From JBFHFS01 sp041583495 (GTDB lineage Bacteria; Bacteroidota; Bacteroidia; Bacteroidales; Marinilabiliaceae), in assembly GCA_041583495.1 (NCBI GenBank), contig JBFHFS010000049.1, positions 1 to 37,715 of the forward strand: a DNA stretch of 37,715 nucleotides, given 5' to 3'. A program made the translations under genes and the position numbers. Of this stretch, positions 25,104 to 33,001 are shown in pieces. The notes below the pieces were generated by a model. The model had not been told where the DNA came from. It ran no database searches and was given only the letters and a program-made list of their open reading frames with translations. Positions within the stretch are counted from its first letter, which is position 1. Each line of letters starts with the position of its first letter.

Positions 25104-26327
25104 TTAATTCGAAAGTTCCAGATCCATAATTTTTTCTAATACCAGTGAGACAGCCCCAATGGCGGTGGCTTGTTCCCCAAAGGAGGAAGGCAGAATTTGA
25201 AGACTGGTGTTGGGGGGAAGCAGGTATTTTGATTTAATCCTGTTGACTGAATCAAAAAACAGGTCACCGCTCAGGGTGATTCCACCTCCAATATAAATGG
25301 TTTCCGGATTCAATAAGTTGGCGACAATGCCAAGGCCTTTGGAAACGTACTCAGCTATCTGGTTATATATTTTAATGGATGCCTTATCGCCCATCTTGGC
25401 AGCCTTGGCTACCAATTCGGCCGTAATCAGGTTGGGCTTACCGTTGCAAAGTTTCCTAAGCGTTTCAGCATCCTCACCTTCGAGGGCCTCTCTGCCAAGT
25501 TCGGCTATTCTGTGTCCCGAGGCCAGTGCCTCCAAACAGCCATACCTGCCGCATTTACATTGAATGTCGCTGTCGGTATCTACCGCAATGTGTCCCAATT
25601 CACCCCCGAACCCGGCATGTCCTTTTACAAGGTTGCCTTCTATTACCAGACCGGAGGCAATTCCATAGCCAATATTTATAACGGCAAAGTTTTTCTGATT
25701 GGGTTGAACCCCCAATTTCAGTTCCCCCAAGGCCATTAAACGCGTTGAGTTGTCATAAAAGAAGGGCAAATCCAGCATCTTTTGCAGCTCTTCCCGTAAG
25801 TTGATGTTTGTCCAGCCAAAATCAGGTGAGGATTCGATGATTCCGGTGAGCCTGTTTACCAGTCCTGCCACCCCAATTCCGATGCCCCATATTTTGGCCT
25901 CCGGCTCTTTTCTTCTTTGAAGTTTATGGATTACCTCGCCAACTTTCTCGATGATATGGGTAAATCCCTTCTCGATTTCAGTAGGTGTTTGTATCTCAGA
26001 GATAAAGTGGGCATTTAAATCAACCAGACAGCCCCGGATGTAGGTGGCTCCCAGGTCAATTCCGATAATGTAATTGTGTTGGTTTTTGAACTTAACGATC
26101 ACCGGGGGTCTGCCACCATTGGAATTGCCTACCCCAACATATTCGACCAGCTGGTCGATCTTTACCAGTTCGTCCACAATCCGCGTGATGGAAGGGGGGG
26201 TGAGGCCGGTTACCACGGCCAATTTGGATCGACTAATTTGTTGTTCTTTCTTGATTAGTCGGAGTATGATCTTTTTGTTCGAAAGATGCAATAACCCGGC
26301 ATCCATCTTGGCGTATTCCTTTTTCAT
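25104..26327 (-). CDS. ROK-family transcriptional regulator (NagC/XylR type)
   Basis: A 407-residue protein with an N-terminal winged HTH (ISRSKLAVVTGLTPPSITRIVDEL, ~30-56) and a ROK sugar-binding domain: the ATP-binding-like GIDLGATYIRG, ENVFGGELGH-type loop (GHAGFGGELGHIAV) and the zinc motif CKCGRYGCLE (Cys257, Cys259, Cys264). Such regulators bind operators until a sugar or sugar phosphate binds. It is divergent from the RbsD/symporter operon and upstream of the sulfatase/GH78 operon, so it can control both. A good promoter (26351-26382) lies just before its start, and candidate operators lie in the 625-bp divergent gap. Confidence 0.93.
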   Translation of the reverse strand: MKKEYAKMDAGLLHLSNKKIILRLIKKEQQISRSKLAVVTGLTPPSITRIVDELVKIDQLVEYVGVGNSNGGRPPVIVKFKNQHNYIIGIDLGATYIRGCLVDLNAHFISEIQTPTEIEKGFTHIIEKVGEVIHKLQRRKEPEAKIWGIGIGVAGLVNRLTGIIESSPDFGWTNINLREELQKMLDLPFFYDNSTRLMALGELKLGVQPNQKNFAVINIGYGIASGLVIEGNLVKGHAGFGGELGHIAVDTDSDIQCKCGRYGCLEALASGHRIAELGREALEGEDAETLRKLCNGKPNLITAELVAKAAKMGDKASIKIYNQIAEYVSKGLGIVANLLNPETIYIGGGITLSGDLFFDSVNRIKSKYLLPPNTSLQILPSSFGEQATAIGAVSLVLEKIMDLELSN

Positions 26328-26350
26328 ACTTTAGCTTGTATTCTTTTTTA

Positions 26351-26382
26351 CAAAGATATTAAAATAGCTTTTAAATTTGCAA
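26351..26382 (-). promoter_or_regulatory. Bacteroidota-type promoter of the ROK gene
   Basis: On the minus strand, TTG (26382-26380), a 21-bp spacer and TATCTTTG (26358-26351) match the Bacteroidota -33 and -7 elements (TTG and TAnnTTTG). The -7 box ends 23 bp before the start codon, giving a short untranslated leader. Confidence 0.6.
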
Positions 26383-26521
26383 TAATTCTGAGTTTTATAA
26401 AAAATATTTTAAACTCCCATGTTCACAAAATGCAGATAAAGAGAAACATGCAGGTTTTTGTATATTTAATTACTTCTTAAAATTGCATTAATAAGTTGTT
26501 GAATGTAAAAAAAAAATATAC

Positions 26522-26541
26522 TTTTGATATCCACATCAAAA
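26522..26541. promoter_or_regulatory. Candidate operator, TTTTGAT-N6-ATCAAAA
   Basis: A perfect inverted repeat of 7-bp arms with a 6-bp spacer, a size and symmetry suited to a dimeric HTH regulator. It lies between the ROK gene and the rbsD operon, so the ROK protein is the natural candidate to bind it. No second copy was noticed upstream of the sulfatase at 24905. Confidence 0.4.
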
Positions 26542-26842
26542 AGGGGTTAATAATTCTTTTCGGGTGACATGTGGAGTGGGTGAAAATATTTTTACGACTC
26601 AAATATAATGATTTGTATCAATAGTTTGGGAAAGAAATAACGATGGTTTCTAATGTTGTGAAATAAACTGACTAAAAAACAGGTATTCCTGTTGGCCGGT
26701 TGGTGGGTTGAAAAAGGAAGGGCATTAGGCTCGCCTGGTGATAGTAATGCCCTGTTAATGAGAATCGAGGCCGGAACAGACTGTCGAATAAGTAATAAAT
26801 ATCAAATTATATAATATCAATTTAAAAACGCATGAAACAAGC

Positions 26843-26904
26843 CCCCGAAGGGTCGGGGAGAATAAGGTCCTCACACTACTTGTCCCGTTTAGGCGGGAAG
26901 AGGA
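26843..26904 (+). other. Tandem hairpins in the rbsD 5' leader
   Basis: CCCCGA-AGGG-TCGGGG (26843-26858) is followed by a stem with nested arms TCCTC (26868-26872)/GAGGA (26900-26904) and TCCCG (26883-26887)/CGGGA (26894-26898). The second ends about 48 bp before the rbsD start. The GC-rich stems stand out in an AT-rich gap and may be a leader RNA structure; no known riboswitch was recognised. Confidence 0.4.
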
Positions 26905-26952
26905 TGACTATTCGGCGAGTTCCATGTGACCATTGGAAAAAAATATAAACAC

Positions 26953-27372
26953 ATGAAAGAAGTTGGGATCGTTAACAGAGTTTTAGCTCGTGCTATTTCA
27001 GAACAAGGACATGGGGACTTATTGATGGTAGTGGATGCCGGTTTTGCCATTCCTAAAGAAATAGAGGTGATAGACCTTTCTCTTGCAGAGGGCAAACCCA
27101 CGGTGCCGGAGGTTCTCTGTGAGCTGGAAAAATTCTTTTCGGTTGAGAAAATGATAATGGCCCGGCAAACCAAAGAGACAAGTCCTTCTTTGTTTGATAA
27201 AATAGCCACCGTGTGGGGAGATAAGATGCCTGTTGAGGTTGTGGATCATTTAGAATTGAAACAGTTGTCCAAAACAGTTAAGGCTATTATCCGTACAGGC
27301 GATTTTACTGCATTTGGGAATGTGATTCTCCAGTCGGGTGCAGGGGATCGGTGGTATTGCGAAAACATTTAA
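26953..27372 (+). CDS. rbsD: RbsD-type D-ribose pyranase / sugar mutarotase
   Basis: The ATG at 26953 is chosen because MKEVGIVNRVLARAISEQGHGD aligns with RbsD from residue 1; an upstream GTG at 26926 would add nine residues absent from the family. The 139-residue protein keeps His20 and Asp28 (VVDAGFAIP) and the C-terminal KAIIRTGDFTAFGNVIL signature. RbsD interconverts pyranose and furanose forms (ribose) and related FucU proteins act on fucose; the actual sugar here is unknown. It is the first gene of the operon, 14 bp before the symporter, so the sugar entering through the symporter is probably its substrate. Confidence 0.9.
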   Translation: MKEVGIVNRVLARAISEQGHGDLLMVVDAGFAIPKEIEVIDLSLAEGKPTVPEVLCELEKFFSVEKMIMARQTKETSPSLFDKIATVWGDKMPVEVVDHLELKQLSKTVKAIIRTGDFTAFGNVILQSGAGDRWYCENI

Positions 27373-27386
27373 AATCTTAATATACT

Positions 27387-29027
27387 ATGAACGAAGGCAT
27401 AAGTTTTATTGATTCGGCTATTATTCTTATCTACCTGGTAGGGATATTAGTCATCGGGGTTTTGTCTGTCAAAGTGAGGAAAATGACCAGTGATGGTTAT
27501 TTTTTGGCTGGCAGAGGATTAAATTGGGTCATGGTGGGTGCGGCTTTGTTTGCATCGAACATCTCTACCATTCATTTGGTTGGTCTGGCCGCCTCGGGTT
27601 ACAACGAAGGGCTTGTTTGGGGGAACTTTGAATGGTTGGCTTCCATTACCTTAATAATGCTGGGGCTTCTGTTTGCCCCCTTTTATTTTAAAAGTAAAAT
27701 ATCCACCTTACCCGAGTTTCTGGAAAAAAGATACGATTCCCGATCGCGAACGGTCCTGGCTTTTATTGCGATTATTGGCGCCCTGTTCGTTCATATCGGA
27801 ATGAGTTTATATGCCGGAGCGGTTGTTTTTGAAACATTTTTTGGCATTGATGTCCTGACTTCAATCCTCGTAATCTCCGTTGTTACAACCATCTATACCG
27901 TGTTGGGTGGTTTGAAGGCCGTGGTGGTTACCGAAACCATTCAATCGGTTATCCTTATTATTGGGGCCATAACCTTAACGGGGTTCGCCTTGTATGCGCT
28001 CTCGGATGTGGGAATTAATTCTTTCGCTGAATTTAAGGCGAATTTGAAGCCCGGACAGCTAAATATGTTACATACCAAAGAGAGCCTGCAAGCGCTGGGT
28101 GAAGATACCGGTTTAACCTGGTATGCCTGTCTGCTGGGTTATCCTGTCTTAGGGCTGTGGTATTGGTGCTCCGATCAAACCATCGTGCAACGCGTTTTAG
28201 GTGCCAAAACCAAACACGATGCACAGATGGGCCCTATCTTTGCCGGTTTCTTAAAGATATTGCCTGTGTTTATTTTGGTATTGCCGGGTGTTATTGCTTA
28301 TGTGTTGTTTAAAGATATTATTGGGACCAACGCCAATATGGCTTTGCCTGTTATGATCAATCAGCTTTTGCCCGTGGGGCTCAAAGGGCTGATGGCAGCC
28401 ACCCTCCTGGCCGCCTTGATGAGTACCATAGCTGCGGCGTTAAATAGTTCCGGCACTTTGGTCGCCGTGGATATTGTAAAACGGATTAACCCAAACATCT
28501 CGGATAATAAGCAGATACGAATTGGACGATATGCTGCCGTGGTGGTGATGTTGCTGGCTATGCTCTGGTCTACCCAGGGGGATAAATTCTCAAGCATCTT
28601 TGAGGCCATAAATAAAATAGCCTCTGCTATTGCTCCGCCGGTTGCTGTGGTTTTTCTGTTTGGTGTTTTTTCAAAACGAGGCACCCGGCAGGCAGCATTC
28701 ATTACTTTAGTTACCGGTCTTTTTCTGGGAATCCTCTCTTTTTGTTTCGACTTTGAACCCATAAGTGGTTATATGTACCTGACCAAAGGATGGCATATTC
28801 CCTTTATGATGCAGGCCTGGTGGTTGTTTGTTATCTGCGCCATCATCTATTTTGCAGTAAGTTATATGACCCCGAGACCGCCACAGGAAGTTACCGATAA
28901 TTTCACGTGGGACCACCCATTTTCTGCGGTAAGAGGTAAGTTTACCGGGATGGGAGATGTCCGTGTTTTTACCATCCTTCTGGTGGTAACCCTGATTATC
29001 CTTTATGCCGTTTTTTCATTGATTTAA
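27387..29027 (+). CDS. Sodium:solute symporter (SSS family)
   Basis: A 546-residue integral membrane protein with about 14 hydrophobic segments. SSS marks include the TM1/2 region with DGYFLAGRGLNWVMVGAALFASNIST, the sugar/Na+ binding stretch GYNEGLVWGNFEW, and the family signature in WYWCSDQTIVQRVLGAK. It fits the sugar (SGLT-like) branch, which imports hexoses or other sugars with Na+. It lies 14 bp after rbsD and 39 bp before the Zn-dehydrogenase. In a locus that lacks SusC/D, this inner-membrane transporter is the only sugar importer visible. Confidence 0.94.
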   Translation: MNEGISFIDSAIILIYLVGILVIGVLSVKVRKMTSDGYFLAGRGLNWVMVGAALFASNISTIHLVGLAASGYNEGLVWGNFEWLASITLIMLGLLFAPFYFKSKISTLPEFLEKRYDSRSRTVLAFIAIIGALFVHIGMSLYAGAVVFETFFGIDVLTSILVISVVTTIYTVLGGLKAVVVTETIQSVILIIGAITLTGFALYALSDVGINSFAEFKANLKPGQLNMLHTKESLQALGEDTGLTWYACLLGYPVLGLWYWCSDQTIVQRVLGAKTKHDAQMGPIFAGFLKILPVFILVLPGVIAYVLFKDIIGTNANMALPVMINQLLPVGLKGLMAATLLAALMSTIAAALNSSGTLVAVDIVKRINPNISDNKQIRIGRYAAVVVMLLAMLWSTQGDKFSSIFEAINKIASAIAPPVAVVFLFGVFSKRGTRQAAFITLVTGLFLGILSFCFDFEPISGYMYLTKGWHIPFMMQAWWLFVICAIIYFAVSYMTPRPPQEVTDNFTWDHPFSAVRGKFTGMGDVRVFTILLVVTLIILYAVFSLI

Positions 29028-29066
29028 TCTCTAAATGAATTTGTTAACACTATTGAATTCAATAAA

Positions 29067-30089
29067 ATGAGACAAGCTATAATGATTGCCCCAGGCAAAA
29101 TTGAGTATGTTGATGTACCGGTGCCCGGGAAGCTCAAACCAAATGAGGTGTTATTGAAAATCCAAAAAATTGGCATCTGTGGAAGCGATATCCATGTGTT
29201 TCATGGGCAGCATCCTGCGACTCCCTACCCGGTGGTTCAGGGGCACGAGTATTCGGCTGTCATCGAGGCTGTTGGGGATAAGGTCTCTAAAGCAAGACCG
29301 GGGATGAAAGCAACAGCAAGGCCTCAGTTGGTGTGTGGTGAATGTGGGCCCTGCAAGAGAGGCCAATACAATGCCTGTCAGAAGTTAAAGGTTCAGGGAT
29401 TCCAGGCTCCAGGAGTGGCGCAGGACTATTTTGTGGTTCCCGAAGACCGGTTAATAATCCTCCCCGATACATTGACCTTTGAGCAGGGAGCCATGATCGA
29501 ACCTGCTGCCGTGGGGGCCCATTCAACGGGTCGTACCTCAGGGATAAAAGGAAAAAATGTGGTGGTTTCGGGTGCCGGAACCATTGGCAATTTGGTGGCT
29601 CAGTTTGCCAAGGCACGCGGTGCCAAAAAGGTGCTGATAACCGATGTTAGTGACTACCGGCTCAATAAAGCCAAAGAGTGTGGTATCGAGGCAACACTGA
29701 ATGTTTTGGAAACCTCCTTTGAAGAAGGTCTGAAATCGGCTTTTGGTGATGAAGGTTTCCAGGTAGGACTGGAGGCAGCCGGAGTACAGGCCTCATTGGA
29801 TGTTCTGGTGGCCAACGTTGAGAAGGGGGGCGACGTGGTGATCCTGGGTGTTTATGCTAAAAACCCTACGGTTAATATGTTTTATGTGGGCGAACACGAA
29901 CTGAACCTTTTTGGCTCGATGATGTACAGACACGAAGACTATGAAGAAGCCGCTGCTATGATTGCCAGTGGCAAAATAATCTTAGCCCCATTGATTTCGA
30001 AGCACTTTCCTTTCAATGAGTACCTGCAAGCCTATGAATATATAGAGCAGCACAAGGAAAAATCCATGAAAGTGATGATTGACCTTTAA
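29067..30089 (+). CDS. Zn-dependent medium-chain alcohol/polyol dehydrogenase
   Basis: A 340-residue MDR protein. Catalytic zinc ligands are Cys38 (GICGSD), His60 and Glu61 (GHEYSA) with IEPAAVGAH later; the structural zinc site has Cys90, Cys93, Cys96 and Cys104 (CGECGPC, NAC). The Rossmann motif GAGTIG is in the second half. It is closest in look to sorbitol/L-idonate/threonine-type dehydrogenases, which oxidise a secondary alcohol of a polyol or sugar acid with NAD(P). It is followed, 10 bp later, by a PfkB-type kinase, so a polyol-to-ketose-to-phosphate route is plausible. Confidence 0.92.
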   Translation: MRQAIMIAPGKIEYVDVPVPGKLKPNEVLLKIQKIGICGSDIHVFHGQHPATPYPVVQGHEYSAVIEAVGDKVSKARPGMKATARPQLVCGECGPCKRGQYNACQKLKVQGFQAPGVAQDYFVVPEDRLIILPDTLTFEQGAMIEPAAVGAHSTGRTSGIKGKNVVVSGAGTIGNLVAQFAKARGAKKVLITDVSDYRLNKAKECGIEATLNVLETSFEEGLKSAFGDEGFQVGLEAAGVQASLDVLVANVEKGGDVVILGVYAKNPTVNMFYVGEHELNLFGSMMYRHEDYEEAAAMIASGKIILAPLISKHFPFNEYLQAYEYIEQHKEKSMKVMIDL

Positions 30090-30099
30090 GCAAAATGGC

Positions 30100-30984
30100 A
30101 TGAATAAGAAAGTGGTTGTTGGTATTGGTGAACTATTGTGGGATGTGCTCCCTGAAGGTAAACAGCTGGGAGGAGCACCCTGTAATTTTGCCTTTCATGC
30201 CTTTCAGTCGGGATGCGAATCCTTTGTCGTTAGTGCCGTGGGAAATGACGACCTGGGGACGGAAATTAAACGTTCCATCCTCTCAATGGGGCTTTCGGAT
30301 GAATTTATTCAAACCGATTCTCATCCCACAGGAACCGTCTCGGTGTCGTTGGATGAAAAAGGGCAGCCCGATTATACCATCCATGAAGCGGTGGCCTGGG
30401 ACTTTATACGCTGGGAAAATGGGCTTACCCATTTGGCGCAAAAAACAGATGCCGTTTGTTTCGGTAGCCTGGCTCAGCGAAACGGGCAGTCGAAAGATGC
30501 CATTCAACAGTTTCTCAGTGCTGTGCCCAAGTCCTGTTTGAAGGTGTTTGACATTAATCTCAGGCAACAATACTATACCCCGGAGACCCTCGAAAAATCG
30601 CTGCAACAAGCCAATGTTCTTAAGCTGAATGAGGATGAGTTGCCGGTGCTGGCCGCTTTATTTTCGGTTGAAGGAAGTGTGGAAACCCAACTCGACAAGA
30701 TCAGGGAAAGGTTCAACCTGGAATATATTGCCTATACAATGGGCAGCAAGGGGAGTCTTCTGCAAAACAAGCTGGAGTCCTCCTGGTTAAAAGCCCCAAA
30801 AGTAAAAGTGGCAGATGCTGTCGGGGCAGGAGATGCGTTTACCGCCGTATTTATTGCCGGTATCCTGAATGAGGTGCCACTGGGTTTAACCCACCAAAAT
30901 GCCAACCGTGTGGCAGCTTATGTTTGTACCTGCAAGGGTGCCACGCCCACCATTAATGATGAGTTGTTGAAGTTTAATATCTAA
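30100..30984 (+). CDS. PfkB-family carbohydrate kinase (fructokinase-like)
   Basis: The ATG at 30100 is used because MNKKVVVGIGELLWDVLPEG starts the family fold; the frame upstream overlaps the dehydrogenase and another ATG at 30095 is followed at once by a stop. The 294-residue protein has the sugar-binding GKQLGGAPCNFAFH and the PfkB signature DAVGAGDAFTA with catalytic Asp245. The N-terminus resembles fructokinases (GELLWDVLP). It phosphorylates a sugar, probably a ketose, with ATP. It lies 10 bp after the Zn-dehydrogenase. Confidence 0.92.
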   Translation: MNKKVVVGIGELLWDVLPEGKQLGGAPCNFAFHAFQSGCESFVVSAVGNDDLGTEIKRSILSMGLSDEFIQTDSHPTGTVSVSLDEKGQPDYTIHEAVAWDFIRWENGLTHLAQKTDAVCFGSLAQRNGQSKDAIQQFLSAVPKSCLKVFDINLRQQYYTPETLEKSLQQANVLKLNEDELPVLAALFSVEGSVETQLDKIRERFNLEYIAYTMGSKGSLLQNKLESSWLKAPKVKVADAVGAGDAFTAVFIAGILNEVPLGLTHQNANRVAAYVCTCKGATPTINDELLKFNI

Positions 30985-30997
30985 TAATAAAAGACCG

Positions 30998-31057
30998 GAA
31001 TAGAATGGCCGAATTTAAATCCAATATTTTGGATAGGGTTTTACGTTGATTCTATTC
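30998..31057 (+). other. Intercistronic stem structure before the Fe-ADH gene
   Basis: GAATAGAAT (30998-31006) pairs with ATTCTATTC (31049-31057), enclosing a second perfect stem ATCCAA-TATT-TTGGAT (31019-31034). The structure fills most of the 93-bp gap between kinase and Fe-ADH genes and may modulate expression of the last gene. Confidence 0.35.
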
Positions 31058-31077
31058 GTCATTAAAAAGAATAATGA

Positions 31078-32247
31078 ATGAAACATTTTAATTTCCATCA
31101 AACTACCCAAATTATTTTTGGAAAAGGTCGCATAAGCGAACTTGCCGAAGCAACATTAAAATTTGGAGACAAAGCTCTCCTGGTTACCACGAAGGGAACT
31201 GCGCCGGCATTTCAGGCGCAATACAAGAGGGTAAAAGAAATTTTAACTCAGGGTGGCGTTGAAGTGGCACATTTCGATAAAGTGATTCCCAATCCCACCA
31301 TCGAAACCATTACTCAAGGGGCCGAAATGGCCAAAGCTTTTGGTGCCAAAGTTATTATCGGACTGGGTGGCGGTTCAAGTATGGATGCCGCCAAAGCCAT
31401 CTCCGTGGCAGCTACCCATGAGGGGACTTGCTGGGATTACCTGTTTTATAAATCCCCTCAACCCAATCCTGAAAAATTGTTGCCGATCATCGCGGTTTCT
31501 ACCACTTCCGGTACCGGGTCGCAGGTCACTCAGGTGGCCGTAGTTACCAATACCCAGGAAAGGGATAAGTCGGCTTTGTATAACAACATTCTATATCCGC
31601 AGGTGTGTATCGTGGATCCCGAGCTGATGGTTAGCGTTCCCCGATTTGTTAGCGCTACTACGGGTTTTGATGTTTTGTGTCATGCTTTCGAAAGTACCAT
31701 TAATCCCGGAACAGGGGCTTATGTAGACCTGCTGGCCTGGGAAGCCATAAGAATCGTGGCGGAAAATCTACCCAAAGTGCTTGATAATCTTGAGGATATA
31801 GATGCCCGTGAAAAAATGGCCTGGGCCGATTCTTTAGCAGGCTTGTGCATTGCCAATGCAGGGGTTACCTTACCCCACGGAATGGGAATGGCCATCGGAG
31901 GCATGTATCCCCATGTAGCTCATGGTGAATCTCTGGCTATTGTTTATCCGGCCTTCGCCAAATTTACCTGGGAATCTGCTGTCCCTCAGTTTTCAAAGCT
32001 GGCAAGAATCTTAAACCCCGAATGGAATGCTCTTTCAGATCAAGAGGCGGCCGCTCATTCCCCTGCAGAGATCGAAAAATTTCTGAAGAGGATTCAGCTG
32101 AGAAAAACCTTGAAAGATGTGAATATGCCCGAGTCTGAAATCCCAAAACTAGCCGAGCAATGTATGGTATTGCCCGACTATAAGGGGAATCCCCGGGTTG
32201 CCACCAAAGAGGAGATGCTTGAGCTTGTGAAAGCTAGCTTTAATTAA
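31078..32247 (+). CDS. Iron-containing alcohol dehydrogenase (FucO/lactaldehyde reductase-like)
   Basis: A 389-residue group III alcohol dehydrogenase. It has the nucleotide motif GLGGGSSMDAAK (~95-106), STTSGTGSQVT, and the metal ligands Asp198, His202 (GFDVLCHAFES), His267 (TLPHGMGM) and His282 (VAHGESLA). It reduces a small aldehyde or oxidises an alcohol with NAD(P)H. In deoxy-sugar catabolism such enzymes reduce lactaldehyde, which would fit L-rhamnose or L-fucose released by the GH78-like enzyme; no aldolase for that route is in the window, so this is a suggestion only. It closes the operon, 93 bp after the kinase. Confidence 0.93.
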   Translation: MKHFNFHQTTQIIFGKGRISELAEATLKFGDKALLVTTKGTAPAFQAQYKRVKEILTQGGVEVAHFDKVIPNPTIETITQGAEMAKAFGAKVIIGLGGGSSMDAAKAISVAATHEGTCWDYLFYKSPQPNPEKLLPIIAVSTTSGTGSQVTQVAVVTNTQERDKSALYNNILYPQVCIVDPELMVSVPRFVSATTGFDVLCHAFESTINPGTGAYVDLLAWEAIRIVAENLPKVLDNLEDIDAREKMAWADSLAGLCIANAGVTLPHGMGMAIGGMYPHVAHGESLAIVYPAFAKFTWESAVPQFSKLARILNPEWNALSDQEAAAHSPAEIEKFLKRIQLRKTLKDVNMPESEIPKLAEQCMVLPDYKGNPRVATKEEMLELVKASFN

Positions 32248-32479
32248 CGAACATTGATCCTTTTTCGGCTGCTGTGGTTTTACCTTTTATGGACTGATTG
32301 GTTAAGAGAATTCCCACATTCTTGAAAATAAGGTTTAAATGAACATAATAACAATAGATTCTGTTTTGTGGGAGTCAGACAACCTTAACCAACTGAAGTT
32401 TTTTAACCATAAAGGGTAACCACACAGCTGCCGGAATGGAGAGTAGCCGTTTCAGATTCCTGAATCCGCCTGGAGTGCC

Positions 32480-32499
32480 CAAGATGCAATCCCATCTTG
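32480..32499 (+). terminator. Hairpin between convergent operons
   Basis: CAAGATG (32480-32486) and CATCTTG (32493-32499) form a 7-bp stem with a CAATCC loop in the 289-bp gap between the Fe-ADH and DUF3859-like stops. A T-rich run (CTTTTTGTTTT) follows later, at about 32528. A simple terminator for either strand is not certain. The rest of the gap shows no gene. Confidence 0.35.
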
Positions 32500-32536
32500 C
32501 GACAGGGCCCCGGGAGGCTGTTGCCGGCTTTTTGTT

Positions 32537-32995
32537 TTATCTGTTCATCCCCTGGTCTTTGGGTAGTTCCAGGTGGAAGGTTTTTCGGCAAATCTCTTTG
32601 TCGTCATCCCGGATAATCAGTTCCCATATTCCCTGTTTGTCTTCGTAGGGTTCCCAAACGGTATCTCCCAGGAAAAAGGACCAGTCGTTTGAGTTAACCA
32701 CCACCTGCCCGGTGAAAGGCGGCTCCGGATGGCCTTCCTTATCGCAGAAGGGAGGGTGGTTGATTTCATAATCCAATCGTTTGCCCTTGCCCCCCTTTAT
32801 CTTAAGTACACACCCAAACTCTATGCCGGGTTCAACGGGGATGTGGGTGGTGATTTTTTTGAGCTTAGGCAGTTCCCTGGCGGTTTTGTCCCAGGGGGAA
32901 TAGATGCCGTAGCTGTACATTTCTATGTGAGGTTTCCTTCGCGGCATGATTGGTCTTTTCTTTGGGCAAATCATCGTTTTAACCAAACAACCCAT
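32537..32995 (-). CDS. DUF3859-like protein of unknown function
   Basis: A 152-residue protein without signal peptide or membrane segment. It shows the DUF3859 pattern: MYSYGIYSPWD, HIPVEPGIEFGCVLKIKGG, INHPPFC and a closing WELIIRDDDKEICRKTFHLEL. The family has no known function. The start at 32995 lies 7 bp after the TPR gene stop; starts at 32974 or 32947 (MPRRKPHIEMYS) are also possible, and the last begins nearest the recognisable domain. It is the third gene of the TamB-TPR operon. Confidence 0.75.
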   Translation of the reverse strand: MGCLVKTMICPKKRPIMPRRKPHIEMYSYGIYSPWDKTARELPKLKKITTHIPVEPGIEFGCVLKIKGGKGKRLDYEINHPPFCDKEGHPEPPFTGQVVVNSNDWSFFLGDTVWEPYEDKQGIWELIIRDDDKEICRKTFHLELPKDQGMNR

Positions 32996-33001
32996 CCCGG
33001 G

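Larger units (their letters stand above)
26328..26952. other. 625-bp divergent regulatory region
   Basis: This gap separates the ROK gene and the rbsD operon and has no gene. It contains the ROK promoter, the 7-bp-arm inverted repeat at 26522-26541, a near-palindrome GTGAAAATATTTTTAC (26580-26595), the palindrome ACAGG-TATT-CCTGT (26679-26692), a 9-bp stem AGGGCATTA/TAATGCCCT (26719-26753), and two GC-rich hairpins in the rbsD leader. No convincing TAnnTTTG promoter for rbsD was found on the plus strand. Confidence 0.5.

Noticed and set aside
26600..26607. A TATATTTG box on the minus strand as an alternative ROK promoter.
   Set aside because: No TTG lies at the right spacing, and a complete promoter occurs much nearer the gene.
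26926..26952. An upstream GTG start for rbsD adding nine residues.
   Set aside because: RbsD proteins begin at the MKxxGI segment, which matches the ATG at 26953.
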